Notes under the pieces: model-generated | The model's input: only the letters and a program-made list of their open reading frames with translations | What the model was told of the DNA's origin: nothing | Database searches by the model: none | Position numbers and translations under genes: made by a program | Part shown: positions 1 to 11,920 of the stretch, piece by piece | How positions within the stretch are numbered: the stretch's first letter is position 1 | Layout: every line of letters begins with the position of its first letter | Source of the DNA: Citrus sinensis | Lineage: Eukaryota; Streptophyta; Magnoliopsida; Sapindales; Rutaceae | Length of the DNA: 64,000 nt | Reading direction: 5' to 3' | NCBI RefSeq assembly: GCF_022201045.2 | Contig: NC_068564.1 | Coordinates: 20,179,001 to 20,243,000 of the forward strand

Positions 1-1743
1 GATCTCATGTGCTCAATATATTTGGTTGCTGACATTATGGGTCTACATGATAAAATATATGTTGGTATTTTTTTCTAGCACTAACCTAATTAAAATTAAG
101 ACTAGCATGTTATATTTTTGGTACGTAGATGATCACTTTTGCTCGGTCTTAGCCTTAATTATAATTGCTTCTTGCTTGCTATACTGATCGCTATAAATCA
201 TCACAAGTTTGATCATCATCATTGTTTGAGGTTGGTCTCCTCTCCCAAATAGAATAATTTCCATTTAAATGGATTTAATTATACCCGGAATATTTCATAT
301 GTTTAATAATACAGCATACATGCTTCAATTGATGTGGCGTGTGATGAATAACTTGGCATTTGATGGTGATAGAACAACTAGCTAGCATCATTTTTTTTTA
401 GTTGTGAATGAGAAAATAAAACAAAGTAAATTATTAATGGAATTTTAGCAATTACTTACGCGAATGCATCTGAAATTTTAAGAGAATTTACAGCTCAAAT
501 TTTATTTAAATTTGATTGGATATATTTTGGAGCAGTAGTGATTATCACCATTATCAACCACACATAAATATTTTCTAGAAACATATTTTTTTCAAATATT
601 TTAAACAATTTGTTTGAATTACATTATCTTGAGGCCCAAAAAAAAAAAAAAAAAAGAGGCTTGGTTTGTCAGTAGACTTTACTACTGTGCTTTTGGGCAC
701 CTTCTTGCTTCCTTCTTGCTTCATGTTTTAGGTTAAGAGTCTTCTAAATATTTTAAAATAGATTCGGTTTGTGTGATCACAAAACTAATTCCATATACTT
801 TTGATTTTAAATATTACTGTATATTAATCCAATTAAATATAAAAAAAATCTTTATAATTTTTTTATTCTGATGTAGTGAAATTATAATGTAATACTAAAA
901 AAAATTACTCTATAAATCAGAACATGATCATAGCATAAACTCAGTAGCAGAGCAGGGTGACTAAACTTTGACCCAGCACAAATCATCTTGAAATTTACCT
1001 TTACCTTTTGTTTTAAGGTTAAAAAAGGACAGAGCCAATCACTTTGGTTTTGTTTGAATGATTCCCGGAATTGAGAGTCAATCAAAATGTTTCAATTTCA
1101 ATTTCATTTTCCATTAGAGAACATTCTAAAGCAGAACATTGAGAAGATAAATGGTCAATTCTGCCTCCTCCTGCAACTCACTTTGGCCCCCCCCAAAGAG
1201 ATAAAAATAAAAAAAGTAAAAATGAAAATAAAAGCTGTTATATAGAGAGAGAGAGAGCTCGTAGACTCGCCAGAATTCCGGTTAACAAACATTTGGCCTA
1301 CAAAATCTATCTTTTTCTTTTCTACTTTGTTAAGCTGCAATTGAGTGAAAAGTGTTAAAAGGCATCATCAACGAACTCATGTCTCTCTCCCTCTCTCTTT
1401 CGCTCTCTCACTCACTCACTCTCTTTTCTTTCTTTATTGCGTACATGTCAAGGTATGAAATTTGTTTAAGCTTGATGGATTTGTGGGCCTTCATCTACCC
1501 ACCGATGGAACAAATTATGCAAAGAATATAGGGAGGGATTGAAGCAAATGAGAGGCAAATATTTGGTGGTTGGTTTTTCATCGAACAAGAAACGGATCAG
1601 ATCATGATTAGCTTAAATTTACTTAACTATCAAATTTATTTTTTTCTCAATGTAATTTTAATTTCTTTTAATAAAAAGTAGGGGTGGACAGAGTATAAAT
1701 TGACTTTTTAATCATTTATTTCTCTCAAAATTTGAATACGGAT

Positions 1744-1793
1744 GGGTAGATAATTAACAAAAAAAATTGGGTAGATAATTAACAAAAAAAATT
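1744..1793. repeat. 25-bp direct tandem duplication (2 copies)
   Basis: The unit starting GGGTAGATAATTAAC and ending in an A run plus TT occurs twice head to tail, 25 bp each and apparently identical. It probably arose by replication slippage and has no visible function. Confidence 0.85.
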
Positions 1794-3608
1794 ACTTAAA
1801 AATTATTCGACTAAACCGTTAGGACTCATGCGAGACTCAAATTTAAGCCCTCCACTTTAACTGAAAAGGAGAGGGGTAACTACGGAATTGTTGGGTAGAA
1901 AATATGTATCAATGGTACACTTATTTGATGCAAATATCCATATCTTTCAGACATTCGCTCGAAGTTAACTGGAAAAAAATTATTAATTCTAATAATTAAG
2001 CTAAAGAACAAAAGAAAATACATTAAAGTGGAGGGGCTTTCTTTATCTTTTAGCTTCATTTGCATTTCTTTTAAAATCAGAATATTCTTACGAAATAATT
2101 TCTTATGTAATTATTATCATAATGTGCGTTTGCAATGTTAGGTCTCATCATCTATCGCAACATATAAAATTTTCAATTATATATCCGGGATCGTAACATA
2201 AAATCATTTAAAATTCTTAATAAGACTATTACAAATGGGCGAGCTTATTTCAACTTAAATTTTTGACATAATTTTGAGCCATTGATTTAAGTAATCCAAT
2301 TGTACATATTGAAAATTAAAGTATATTTAGTAATGATTATTCATCTTCAATTAAATTTTTTAAAATTAATTGTTCAAGATTTGTGTCAAAATTAAAGTTA
2401 AAACACTATAACCCATCGCAAATTTATAATCAAACACAAATTCCCAACAATGTGATCTTAAATTAGAAGAGAATTTATATCCATCTAATTTCGACCATGG
2501 AAGGGTATGACACTAATCACTATGACCCATGGTTTTGATTAAATTATGATTAAATTTGTTACAAGTCAATCATTATTCAATTTAGCTTCCTAACTGTAAA
2601 AATTAAAAAGTCAAAATCAAAATAACTAACCCACGCGAGATTGGTCCACACAATCAATGGTCCTTGTTCTGTTAGCTACTAGTAGATGATGATGTTGGGT
2701 GTACCTTTTTGTACATATTGATGATAATGAGGAGCAAAACTGTAAATAAAATGTTGGCTTGCAAAGCGTGAGCGCTTGCTATGATTGGTGCCACTTGGTT
2801 GTTGCAAGGCAACATAATCTTGCCCCTCAAAAGGGCAAAATTACTCGCCATTTCTCTATGAAGGGCTCGATAAATTAAATTAAATTCCATTCTTTGCCTA
2901 AATTTTTTTAATTAATTTCTAATAAAAAATTCTTATCACCTTGGGGTTACCAATTTCAATTCACACCAAGTTATTTAAACTTTTAGTTTTCCTCTCCACT
3001 CTTTCACGTCTTTGCTTCATTTGAATCAACAAGTAAAAAATTATGTTAAAAAAAAGTATAATAATTTATTTTGATTGATATTATATCTTTCCCCGTGAGC
3101 TTCCCAATTAATCAAGTTTCACTAAAAATACACACACACACATATATTGAACGGAGTTAAATTTATATTTGATTCAATGTTTTGCACCGGTTTTTAATGG
3201 ATTTGCCGGCAACAATAATTTCACACAGTTTTTCTATTGACATAGTGGGCATTCTTGTGATTTGATTTATTTATTATTCTCAATAATGAAGCACTAGTTA
3301 TTGAATTAAAGTTGATGGGTATTTATTAATAGTGTTCGTAACAAATAAATAAATTAATTGTATTATCTCACCAAATCAATTGATGAATGTCATATCATTT
3401 AAATTTTTTTTATAAAATAAAAAATTTGATATGTGCATAAAGAAAAAAAAATTACATCCGCTAAAAATTCCTCAAGCCAAATTTTAGTGGTTTGATTGCT
3501 GATAACGAACTTAACTAATTTATGAAGGCCCACATTACAATGTCTCAAAACATGATTACTTGAACTTTTACTAGTAATTTTTTTAAGTTGGGTGAAGATA
3601 AATCAATA

Positions 3609-3611
<3 letters not shown>

Positions 3612-3667
<56 letters not shown>
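3612..3667. repeat. (TA)n microsatellite, about 28 units
   Basis: An uninterrupted alternating AT tract of about 56 bp lies in intergenic DNA. Tracts like this vary in length and are prone to cruciform formation and to assembly error. Confidence 0.95.
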
Positions 3668-3670
<3 letters not shown>

Positions 3671-5005
3671 AATTAATTAACACGAGGGTGGTGACACAAT
3701 ATTTGCATTTATGAAAAAAAATACTAGAAGGCTAGTGAGGAGATGAATTGTTGCAGCTGATTTGTATACATTGGTCAGGATCCGTGCCTAAATTGAACAA
3801 AATTCACATGCACTAGCATATCTACTCACATGTGCGGCATTTATTTATTTATTTTCCCTTGGTAATTTACTTTTTTTTTTCTGCTAATTGTAGCCCACAT
3901 TTGACGAAGTTTCCTCCAATTCAAATTTGACTAGAATTGAAACCAAATTGCACTATTTCATTCAACTACTTAGCTGATCAAGAAACTGGCCTTTTTGATT
4001 GTGAAGTGTGAACCACAAGCTGCCGCCTGAAAAACAAAATAAACGAGTGTGTTCAACATTTCCATGCTGCCCAAAAAAGAAATTTAATGCCATAGATTCA
4101 GCTCTACAAAGTAGAAAAAGTTAGAAGAGGGCACCCCCCTATGAATAGGAAATTAACTAGAAGTAAAGAAATTTGTGAACATTTGAATCACTCCTTGTCT
4201 CATTGCATGTGCCGTGAGATCGAATTTTTTCTTCTATGCTATAGAGACTTTAAACTATGATGCATTAAGACTTCTTTCTACAGATTTTCTAATTAAGCTT
4301 CAATTTTAATATTTTTTCTAACTTCATAATGTGTTACGTAATATACATTTAAGAAAAAGAAAAAGAAAAATGAAAGTGTTGATGAAGAAGTTTTTTATGT
4401 TGACGTTGTAATCAATAGCAACTGTATGCCAAAAAGAATAAATTCTTTCACATCAATGCTATAGTTGGTTAAATATTAAATTAAAAAGACCATGATAAAT
4501 TGATAATTAGCCTTTTCTTTATCAATTTTCGTCAAACTTGATATGGATACGTAACAATAACAATTACTTCACACAGCAGAGACCAAAAAACTCATTAAGG
4601 CAATTGAATAACCAGTAAGAAGCTGAAGAATTGTTGCTTCATCAGTTGAAGCTTGTTCGTGTTTGCGAGAATGCGAGTCAAGAAAATGACTTTATCATGG
4701 CCCGTGATTGGCGCCTGCGAATACAAAGTCCCCCAGCCTCGACCGAAAAAGAAAAAAAATTAATCATAAATATAGAAGTACTAATTGAATACTTGTCCCT
4801 AATTTTTTTTTCTTAAATTAAATTATTTAATATAAAATTTATACACGTTCACGCTCACACAAGCAATTATCCGGTACCGCAAAATCAGCAGGAAACCGTG
4901 ACATCTGCCCAAGTACGGACACGAACCTCCGTAACGCCCTCGCTGACGTGGCAGGAAGTTAGTTACGGCCACTTTGAGGTTAAAACGAAGATAAAAAACC
5001 AATGT

Positions 5006-5022
5006 CACGTGGATTGCACGTG
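5006..5022 (+). promoter_or_regulatory. Tandem G-box motifs (two CACGTG)
   Basis: Two perfect CACGTG hexamers start 11 bp apart (5006 and 5017), about 370 bp upstream of the pectate lyase start codon and about 200 bp upstream of its TATA-like box. G-boxes bind bHLH and bZIP factors in plants (family knowledge). Control of this gene by them is inferred from position only. Confidence 0.55.
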
Positions 5023-5211
5023 AGTCGATGCGGTTAGTCCGGTGAGAGATGGTAGTAGTGGTGTGGGTATGGTTAAGGGGGATTAGTTAGTTTAAGGTTA
5101 AAAACCTAACTACGGTCAAATCAAAACATAACGGATACCGGCTACCGTTACTAACGGCGTTAAATGAATTATAAATTTTTCTTATTTTTTTATTATGGAG
5201 AATGGAGAGTC

Positions 5212-5217
5212 TATAAG
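5212..5217 (+). promoter_or_regulatory. Candidate TATA box of pectate lyase gene
   Basis: TATAAG in the context CTATAAGAGGG lies about 175 bp upstream of the start codon at 5390. Transcription would begin near 5240-5250 and give a 5' leader of about 140 nt with a TC-rich run at 5281-5304, which is common in plant leaders. A second AT-rich TATA-like stretch lies near 5168. Confidence 0.45.
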
Positions 5218-5389
5218 AGGGCCGTTTTGTTGGAGCACGTACCAGACTGACTCTGCAGAAGACACTCACACACACATTTCTTCTCTCTCTCTCTCTCTTT
5301 CTCTGCTGCTTTTTCTTTCTTCCTTTCTTTTTTTTCTCGGTTGTGTTTGGGGAGTGGGAAAGAGAGAGAAAATCAAAGAAAACAACGCA

Positions 5390-8300
5390 ATGGCGGTGAC
5401 GCAGCGTGGCATTTGTCTCTGTTTTGCTGTCGTTTTGATGTTGTTCGTCGGCGTTCTGGCTTCTGTACGTAACGAACAAGACGTCTCTGTTTCCAGGTCT
5501 CGTTTAACTCTCTCTCTCTGTGTCTCTCTGTCTTTATGTTTTCTTCGTCGCTTCTCTAAGTAGTTCGGTATCTTGATAAAATGAAACTACAACGTTTTGG
5601 CTTCGGTTTTGAGAGCAAATTAAGCTGCATTTTCAATTTATTTACCATTTTTGGCCTCGTTTTTTAAATTCCGAATTCATTGACAATTCCACATTATTAT
5701 GCAACTTCGATTTAGTAAACAAACGTTATTTTCATGGTCATAAATCTGGTTCTCTGCTTCATATTAACTGCATTTATCAGCTGAAAATGACCGTAAACAA
5801 AAATGTCAATTCTATAAGTACAGAAAAGACAGTTTATTTATTTTTTTGTTGTTAAGCTTTAATTTATTTGATTAATTTAATGTTTACAGGAAGATGAAGG
5901 CAGAGAGCTCAATGAACTCAACAATGGCGGCCAAGTAAGTAACCAGAAGTACCTCCTCAAGTTGTCAATTTTGATCTGAGCCGTTGGTTCTGTTATTTCG
6001 AGTGTTTGGAGACCGTTCGTTTACCGTTTGCTTCTCCCTCTTTTTTCCGTTAATAGTACGATAACGATCTCAACCGTTGAGATCTGGATCCTTAGATCTG
6101 GATCCTTAGATCTGGATCGTTTATTCCGTTATTTGTTATTAGTCGGTTGGGGTTCCGCTGGGATTCCTTCGTTGGTTGTATTGAGTGAGATCAAGAATCA
6201 GAAAATTCGTACATTTTTTCCTCATTTCCATTACTACCCTCACACACTTTCCTTTTCTTTTGCTTTTCATGAAGGTTGTTTCAGTAATTTAACTCGTTCC
6301 CGCCGACGGTTCCCCTCCTTAGTTTCTCTGTCTTCAGAAAAAGCTTTGCTAACGGTTTTACTCGATAGTGACCCCTGCCTCATTCTTGAGCAGTGTACTT
6401 CGTATCTACTCTTTATTTTCCCAACTCGCTTCATCACACCGACACGTGTCTTTCATTTGACTACTAATTAAAAAATTCTTCGGTTATTAATTATTAAGTA
6501 ATTGAATTTTGTTGTTTATTATTTTTACAGAGCTGAAGTAGTAGCCGAGGCCTTGAGTAAACATGCAGTTGATAACCCAGATGAAATTGCTTCAATGGTT
6601 GAGATGTGCGTCTCTTTCTCATTTACTCTTTTAAAATTATTTTTTCATATATTTACTAATTTCACTTAATTTGCAATTCTTGTTAAAGTACCTGAAGAAT
6701 CTCCCTAAATTCACTACCAATAAAAGGAAAAATGGGGGCACTAGTAGGTGGAGGGGGTTATTCTGGTCGTTGTGGTCCGTATAAGTAATTAATATTACCA
6801 AACGCGCCTATTTGTATTAAAAACCCAGTTACTATTTCGGGGATAGAGTTTGAACACGCTTGAAACTATTGGTTATTTTCTCTGTTTTAACCTTGTCGTT
6901 TTGTGAAAATTTTCACTTTTTGAAGGCTTAAGAAACCGATATCATAACAGTATCAGTATCAGTATCAGTATCAGTGTGTATCACCCTTCACGTTCTTGCT
7001 CTGCTTTTTACACGCTATTGACAGATCCGTGTTCAACGGACATAAATTCTTGCGTCTCTTTCACCTACTGCTACTAATTAAAACGTACAATCCTTTTTTT
7101 TTTTCCTTTTTTAAAATAGATGTCCATGTATGACTTCTTTTGTTTCTGTTTTAATAGTTGATTTGCCGTTTAATACCAACTGAATCATGAACTTTATTTG
7201 AATGGCAAAAGGGGTTATTTTTTGGGTTATGAAAATTTCTGTTTTGAGATTGCATGTGATGGGTTCTGGCGTTCAGCCATGTGTATGTGGGCTAAATGAC
7301 AAAGACAGCGTAGGAATACCCTTTTTTGTTTGCTGCACTACAGAGAGATTCAATTCTATCCGTTACTGATCGTTCTCACAAATTGACCAAAAAGCATCCT
7401 TCTTTTGTCTTTACGTGCTATCTGTACCCTCATTGGTTTTGGCTGTCTGATGGAGCACAGGAGATGCGGGTAAATGGGAATAATCACTGCCACCGACACA
7501 TAGAATCTTTTTCTTTACAAGATAGTGAACTGTAAAAATAACAGTATGATGCAATTACCTTGCTAACGATTTTGACATTGGACTTGAGAAATTAAGATGC
7601 AATTGTATTCTAATAATTCAGAGCATTTTTCATGTTAATAACAATAAATTTAATGTTATTTCAGGAGCACCCGCAACAGCACTGAAAGGAGAAAGTTGGG
7701 GTACTTCTCCTGTGGTACTGGTAATCCCATTGATGACTGCTGGCGCTGTGACGGCAACTGGCACAAGAACCGCAAGCGTCTTGCAGACTGTGGGATTGGT
7801 TTTGGAAGAAATGCCATTGGTGGCCGTGATGGTCGCTTCTATGTTGTCACTGACCCAAGGGATGATGACCCTGTTAACCCCAAACCTGGAACTTTACGCC
7901 ATGCTGTTATCCAGGATAAGCCTCTCTGGATTGTTTTCAAGAGGGACATGGTGATTCAATTGAAACAGGAACTGATTGTCAATAGCTTCAAGACCATTGA
8001 TGGTCGTGGGGCGAATGTGCACATTGCTAATGGAGGTTGCATCACTATCCAATTTGTGACCAATGTGATCATTCACGGTCTTCACGTTCATGACTGTAAA
8101 CCCACTGGTAATGCCATGGTTAGGAGCTCACCGACTCACTATGGGTGGAGGACAGTGGCTGATGGTGATGCCATATCAATTTTTGGCTCTAGCCATATAT
8201 GGATTGATCACAATTCACTCTCCCATTGTGCTGATGGACTTGTTGATGCCGTCATGGGATCTACTGCCATTACCATTTCAAACAATCACATGACCCACCA

Positions 8301-9108
8301 CAATGAGGTCTGTCTTTACAGCATATTCCAGTAGTCCAGTTTGCTCTAACTTGTTTTCTTAATAAGCAAAAATGCCAAGTCATTTTGTTTAATGGTGGTG
8401 ATTAAATGCAGGTTATGCTGCTGGGTCACAGTGATTCCTACACCAGAGACAAGCAAATGCAAGTAACCATTGCTTACAACCATTTTGGAGAGGGACTCAT
8501 TCAGAGAATGCCAAGGTATTGTTGAACTCAAGCTCATGAAATGTGTTGGGAGATGAATGGAGACCTTACTCCATGTTAACTTTCGCACTATTTGAAATCA
8601 AGTTTGACTGGAGCTGACGAGGAATTTAATGATGAATAATTCAGGTGTAGACATGGTTATTTCCATGTGGTGAACAATGACTACACTCACTGGGAAATGT
8701 ATGCCATTGGTGGAAGTGCAAACCCCACCATCAACAGCCAGGGAAACAGATACAATGCTCCATTGAATGCCTTCGCAAAGGAGGTCTCAACTCTCACATC
8801 TCACATATTGTCTTTTGTCTATACAATAAGACTATCTGCAATGTTCAATTTGCTTATTCTCACAACTGGATTTGCATTCACAGGTAACAAAGAGGGTGGA
8901 CACAGCTGCAAGCCAGTGGAAGGGCTGGAACTGGAGATCTGAAGGAGACCTCTTGCTGAACGGTGCCTACTTTACCCCATCCGGAGCAGGAGCCTCAGCT
9001 AGCTATGCTCGTGCTTCAAGCTTGGGAGCCAAGTCTTCCTCCATGGTTGGATCCATTACTTCTGGTGCTGGTGCTCTTACTTGCCGCAAGAGCCGTCAGT
9101 GCTCATAG
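5390..9108 (+). CDS. Pectate lyase (polysaccharide lyase family 1), 7 exons
   Basis: Exons at 5390-5496, 5890-5934, 6531-6605, 7665-8307, 8412-8515, 8645-8783 and 8884-9108 join in phase with GT-AG introns to give 445 aa, usual for plant pectate lyases. The enzyme cleaves de-esterified pectin by beta-elimination in the cell wall. Residues 1-25 look like a signal peptide. The N-terminal region of about 60 residues is followed by the beta-helix domain, with [10 protein letters not shown] at about 255-264, LGHSD ending at Asp298 (family calcium-site region) and the RxPxxR catalytic-arginine motif RMPRCR at 322-327 across the exon 5/6 junction. The tail is Ser/Ala/Gly-rich and ends CRKSRQCS. The start was chosen because the methionine sits directly before the signal peptide, although the frame stays open upstream. 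It resembles the PLL clade that includes Arabidopsis pectate lyases 8 and 15. No defect is seen. Confidence 0.96.
6080..6118 (+). repeat. Triplicated 14-bp unit in pectate lyase intron 2
   Basis: AGATCTGGATCCTT occurs at 6080 and 6094, with a partial third copy at 6108. Each unit contains BglII-like and BamHI-like palindromes. It lies wholly inside the intron between exons 2 and 3 and is probably a slippage product. Confidence 0.85.
6948..6974 (+). repeat. (CAGTAT)n hexanucleotide repeat in intron 3
   Basis: More than four units of CAGTAT follow each other within the 1.06-kb intron between exons 3 and 4 of the pectate lyase gene. Confidence 0.8.
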
Positions 9109-11920
9109 TATTCATCATTAAATTGGCCGAAAAAAGAAATGGCCATCGAATTTCTGTTTTGTTTTTCATTTTTCTTCTATATAGTATATCACCTATCCAA
9201 TTTATCCACAATCTGGTCATTGTTTCAATCTCTACCGTATATCTGCTTCACATATTTTGACAAGTGTACATTATTGCACATGTCATTGTATTGCCTCACC
9301 CAGTTTGTTTATCAGTTACTTGCTCAACCTCGGCCTGCTTCAACTGAAAAAACAAACATTTGCATTCCCAGAAGCAGGTGCGGAAGCGTTGTTCATTTTA
9401 TTTTCCCTCTTTGGCCTCTTTTTTCAGCCTCAATTCTCATTTCCTTCTAACTAGCACTTGCCTATTTGTGTCCAGTGTCAGTCAGCTGTCAACTGTCAAT
9501 CTTGGTCTCTCGACATACTCTCTTTTTCATTTTTGGCTTTTGGGTTTATAGGGTCGGAATGATTTTGTGCTTTTTTCTCCCCGCTCCTTTGTTGTGTCTA
9601 GTCATATAGTCAACAGTATTTGAATGCAAAAACTTGAATTATTAAAAAAGGAACTTTGTTACAAATGATGCATAGCAATACCAGTGATGTTTCTTTACCT
9701 TTTCTTTTTGTAGCTTTTTCTTTCAAATGGAAGCAATCTTTTACTTTTGTTTGTGGAATTGCTATTACCTTTATGACATAAGTGTGTTAGTGTTACCATT
9801 ATCTGTGTTCTTTTACTTACCAGCAGTTGTGATTCTTTCATGTGCATAACCTGCACACTCACATGCACATAAAGTTATTAACTAACTTAACATGATGAGC
9901 TTTTTCTTTTAAGCTTTTTTGGGTCCTACCAAAATGATGCTATCCACAGAAAAGTTCTTTAAAGCTTTGCAAAATCACTTTAGTTTCCATTACAAATTAT
10001 CTTAACATTCTAAATCAAAACAGTGGCATAATCAATGATGAGCTTTGATCCAAATTTTTGCAGCTACAATGATTAGATCTTTTTCACCCCCTAAGTGTGT
10101 AAAGAATAATTGAACAGTGATACTCTGAAGGAATTAAATAACAAGCATGTCCTACACAGGCACAGCTACACACTTTTAACAATCAGATTGAGCTTCTTGT
10201 TATGCTGAGGTGGTTGATGATGAACTGGATGATATGATCCAACTAGAAGTAGTAATGACTAATGAGCCCTAAATTGATGTGGAAGGTGATGCATGACTAA
10301 TGAGCCTTAAATTCATGTGGAAGGTGATGCATGACTAATGAGCCCTAAATTGATGTGGAAGGTGATGCATGTGTTATTTCACATGGCAATGCATGTGTTC
10401 GTAGGGCCCATATGGCATGTGGTGAGAGAAGTTCTTTGCTTGCAAAAAAATACATGGGACCATGAGGCCGTCTCCACCCACCACTTTTGCATTAAGCATT
10501 TGCAGATGATTTTGGCATTCCCTTCCAACTTCTTGCTTCTTCTTCTGCACAGTATTGTTTTCCACGTGGTGTTATGTCCATCCTTAATTTTAAACTCCTC
10601 TTGCTCAAATGTATAATTTTGGGGTTTATGTCTTGACAAAAGGTCTTAATTAATGGTGCTTGTCTGCAATACAACCGTTGTGAGTACTGAGCTTGCCCCA
10701 CTAATTACATGAAACTGCGATGTGATTTTCCAACCAGCGCAGTTTCATAATAAATAAGTGAGGTATTTTGGTTGAACAATTTGGTACCGGACTTGTGAAT
10801 CTTGCCTAGTCATAAATTCAAGAAGTACGGTGTGAGCCAACAACAAAGTACTGGAAATAACACCCATTTCGGATTCAGATTACATGTGGTCCTGTCATGG
10901 TACCCCAAAAAATTATCAACTGTTATCTGTTTCTGATAAAAGAAGCCCTACATCCAACTCATTTTGTTGTTATACCTGTAACTGGAAAAACGAAGGTAAA
11001 TTCTTACAATTTTGGGCAGGCATGCACTTTTTGGGAACTTCACAGTTGAATTAAAAATAGTAAAGTCGGATCCCTGCAACATTATTTATGACCCATGTTA
11101 ATGCTTTTTGCAACGGTTACTGAAGTTTAATTACAAAACAAGCCTTGAACAACAACAATACAACATTATTGAGAGCCGTAAAAGCAGCGTTGAGTAAAAA
11201 TTTTGTCATTGGAGTAGAACCCCAAATGCCATGGCGTGTCTCAGAATTGTTTCTACTTTGCAGAACAATTTATGCTTAATTCTCTCTTCTTTTAATCCAT
11301 TATTGATGGTAGGTTCATTTGTCTCACTCAGTATGCAGCCCCAAACTCGGGATTTTGTCCCCACTACCCTCATTTTTGGACCTACAAGACTATCTATCTA
11401 GCATCATTTAAAACAGAGAAGTGGTAATAATACCATCTAAAATTGCATGAGAGGAAGCAATTATGCAAACAATAAAGTTAAAATCATTAATTAGAGGATC
11501 GTAACTTGAAACTCTTGGATCTATTCGTTGTATTCAGACAAAAAATGGCTGATATAAACTTCATATAGAAAACTGTGAACAAGATTCTAAGCACAAAGAG
11601 ATATGGGTTCAATGAGTGATGATCGCTATTTCCTTTCTATTCTATTAATCATTTGTGACCGGAACAGCTTCTTGCTCTATTTATACAGAGCATTTCGTTC
11701 AAAATGATGACTGACGTTAAAGTTCAACCGCAGAACAAATTAACCGAAAATTGCAAGCTCATTTGTTTCACTAGACAATCACATATGTAGGAAAAAGTTA
11801 CCCATGGATTGTCCTACGCAAGCCAGGATGGATAAATAATCTGCAGGCTTTGCTTTATCCCTTCCACCAGAAGACACAAATAGAGATAAAGCATTTGACT
11901 GTCTGACCTATACAGTTCAT
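9109..11920. other. 3' region of pectate lyase and convergent intergenic space
   Basis: The first several hundred bases after the stop are T-rich and probably include the 3' untranslated region. The rest separates two convergent genes and ends just downstream of the ITPase stop codon. Short frames near 10338-10700 on both strands have no recognisable domain. I see no RNA gene. The only structured feature is a 38-bp tandem repeat. Confidence 0.6.
10255..10368. repeat. Three tandem copies of a 38-bp unit
   Basis: The unit begins ATGACTAATGAGCC and ends GGTGATGC. Copies at 10255-10292, 10293-10330 and 10331-10368 differ at only two positions in the middle copy. A shorter echo of the ending (GGCAATGCATG) follows. 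Confidence 0.9.

Larger units (their letters stand above)
1..5190. other. AT-rich intergenic region upstream of pectate lyase
   Basis: No coding region can be supported here. Short open frames exist on both strands, but none shows a recognisable domain or a splice pattern. The sequence is AT-rich with simple-sequence tracts: a GA run near 1243-1257, a CT-rich stretch at 1381-1430, a 25-bp tandem duplication at 1744-1793 and a long TA run near 3612. The last 300 bases hold the likely promoter of the downstream gene. Confidence 0.7.

Noticed and set aside
5087..5479. 130-codon minus-strand frame opposite the pectate lyase leader
   Set aside because: It is antisense to the (TC)n leader and first exon. 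Its Arg/Glu/Lys-rich repeats come from the simple sequence.
6028..6471. 147-codon open frame on the plus strand
   Set aside because: It lies inside intron 2 of the pectate lyase gene, has no recognisable domain, and the exon chain around it is continuous without it.
10338..10701. Overlapping frames of 63-92 codons on both strands between the pectate lyase and ITPase genes
   Set aside because: No domain, no splice logic, and overlapping frames on both strands of similar length point to chance. I also looked for a microRNA hairpin here and saw none that pairs well.
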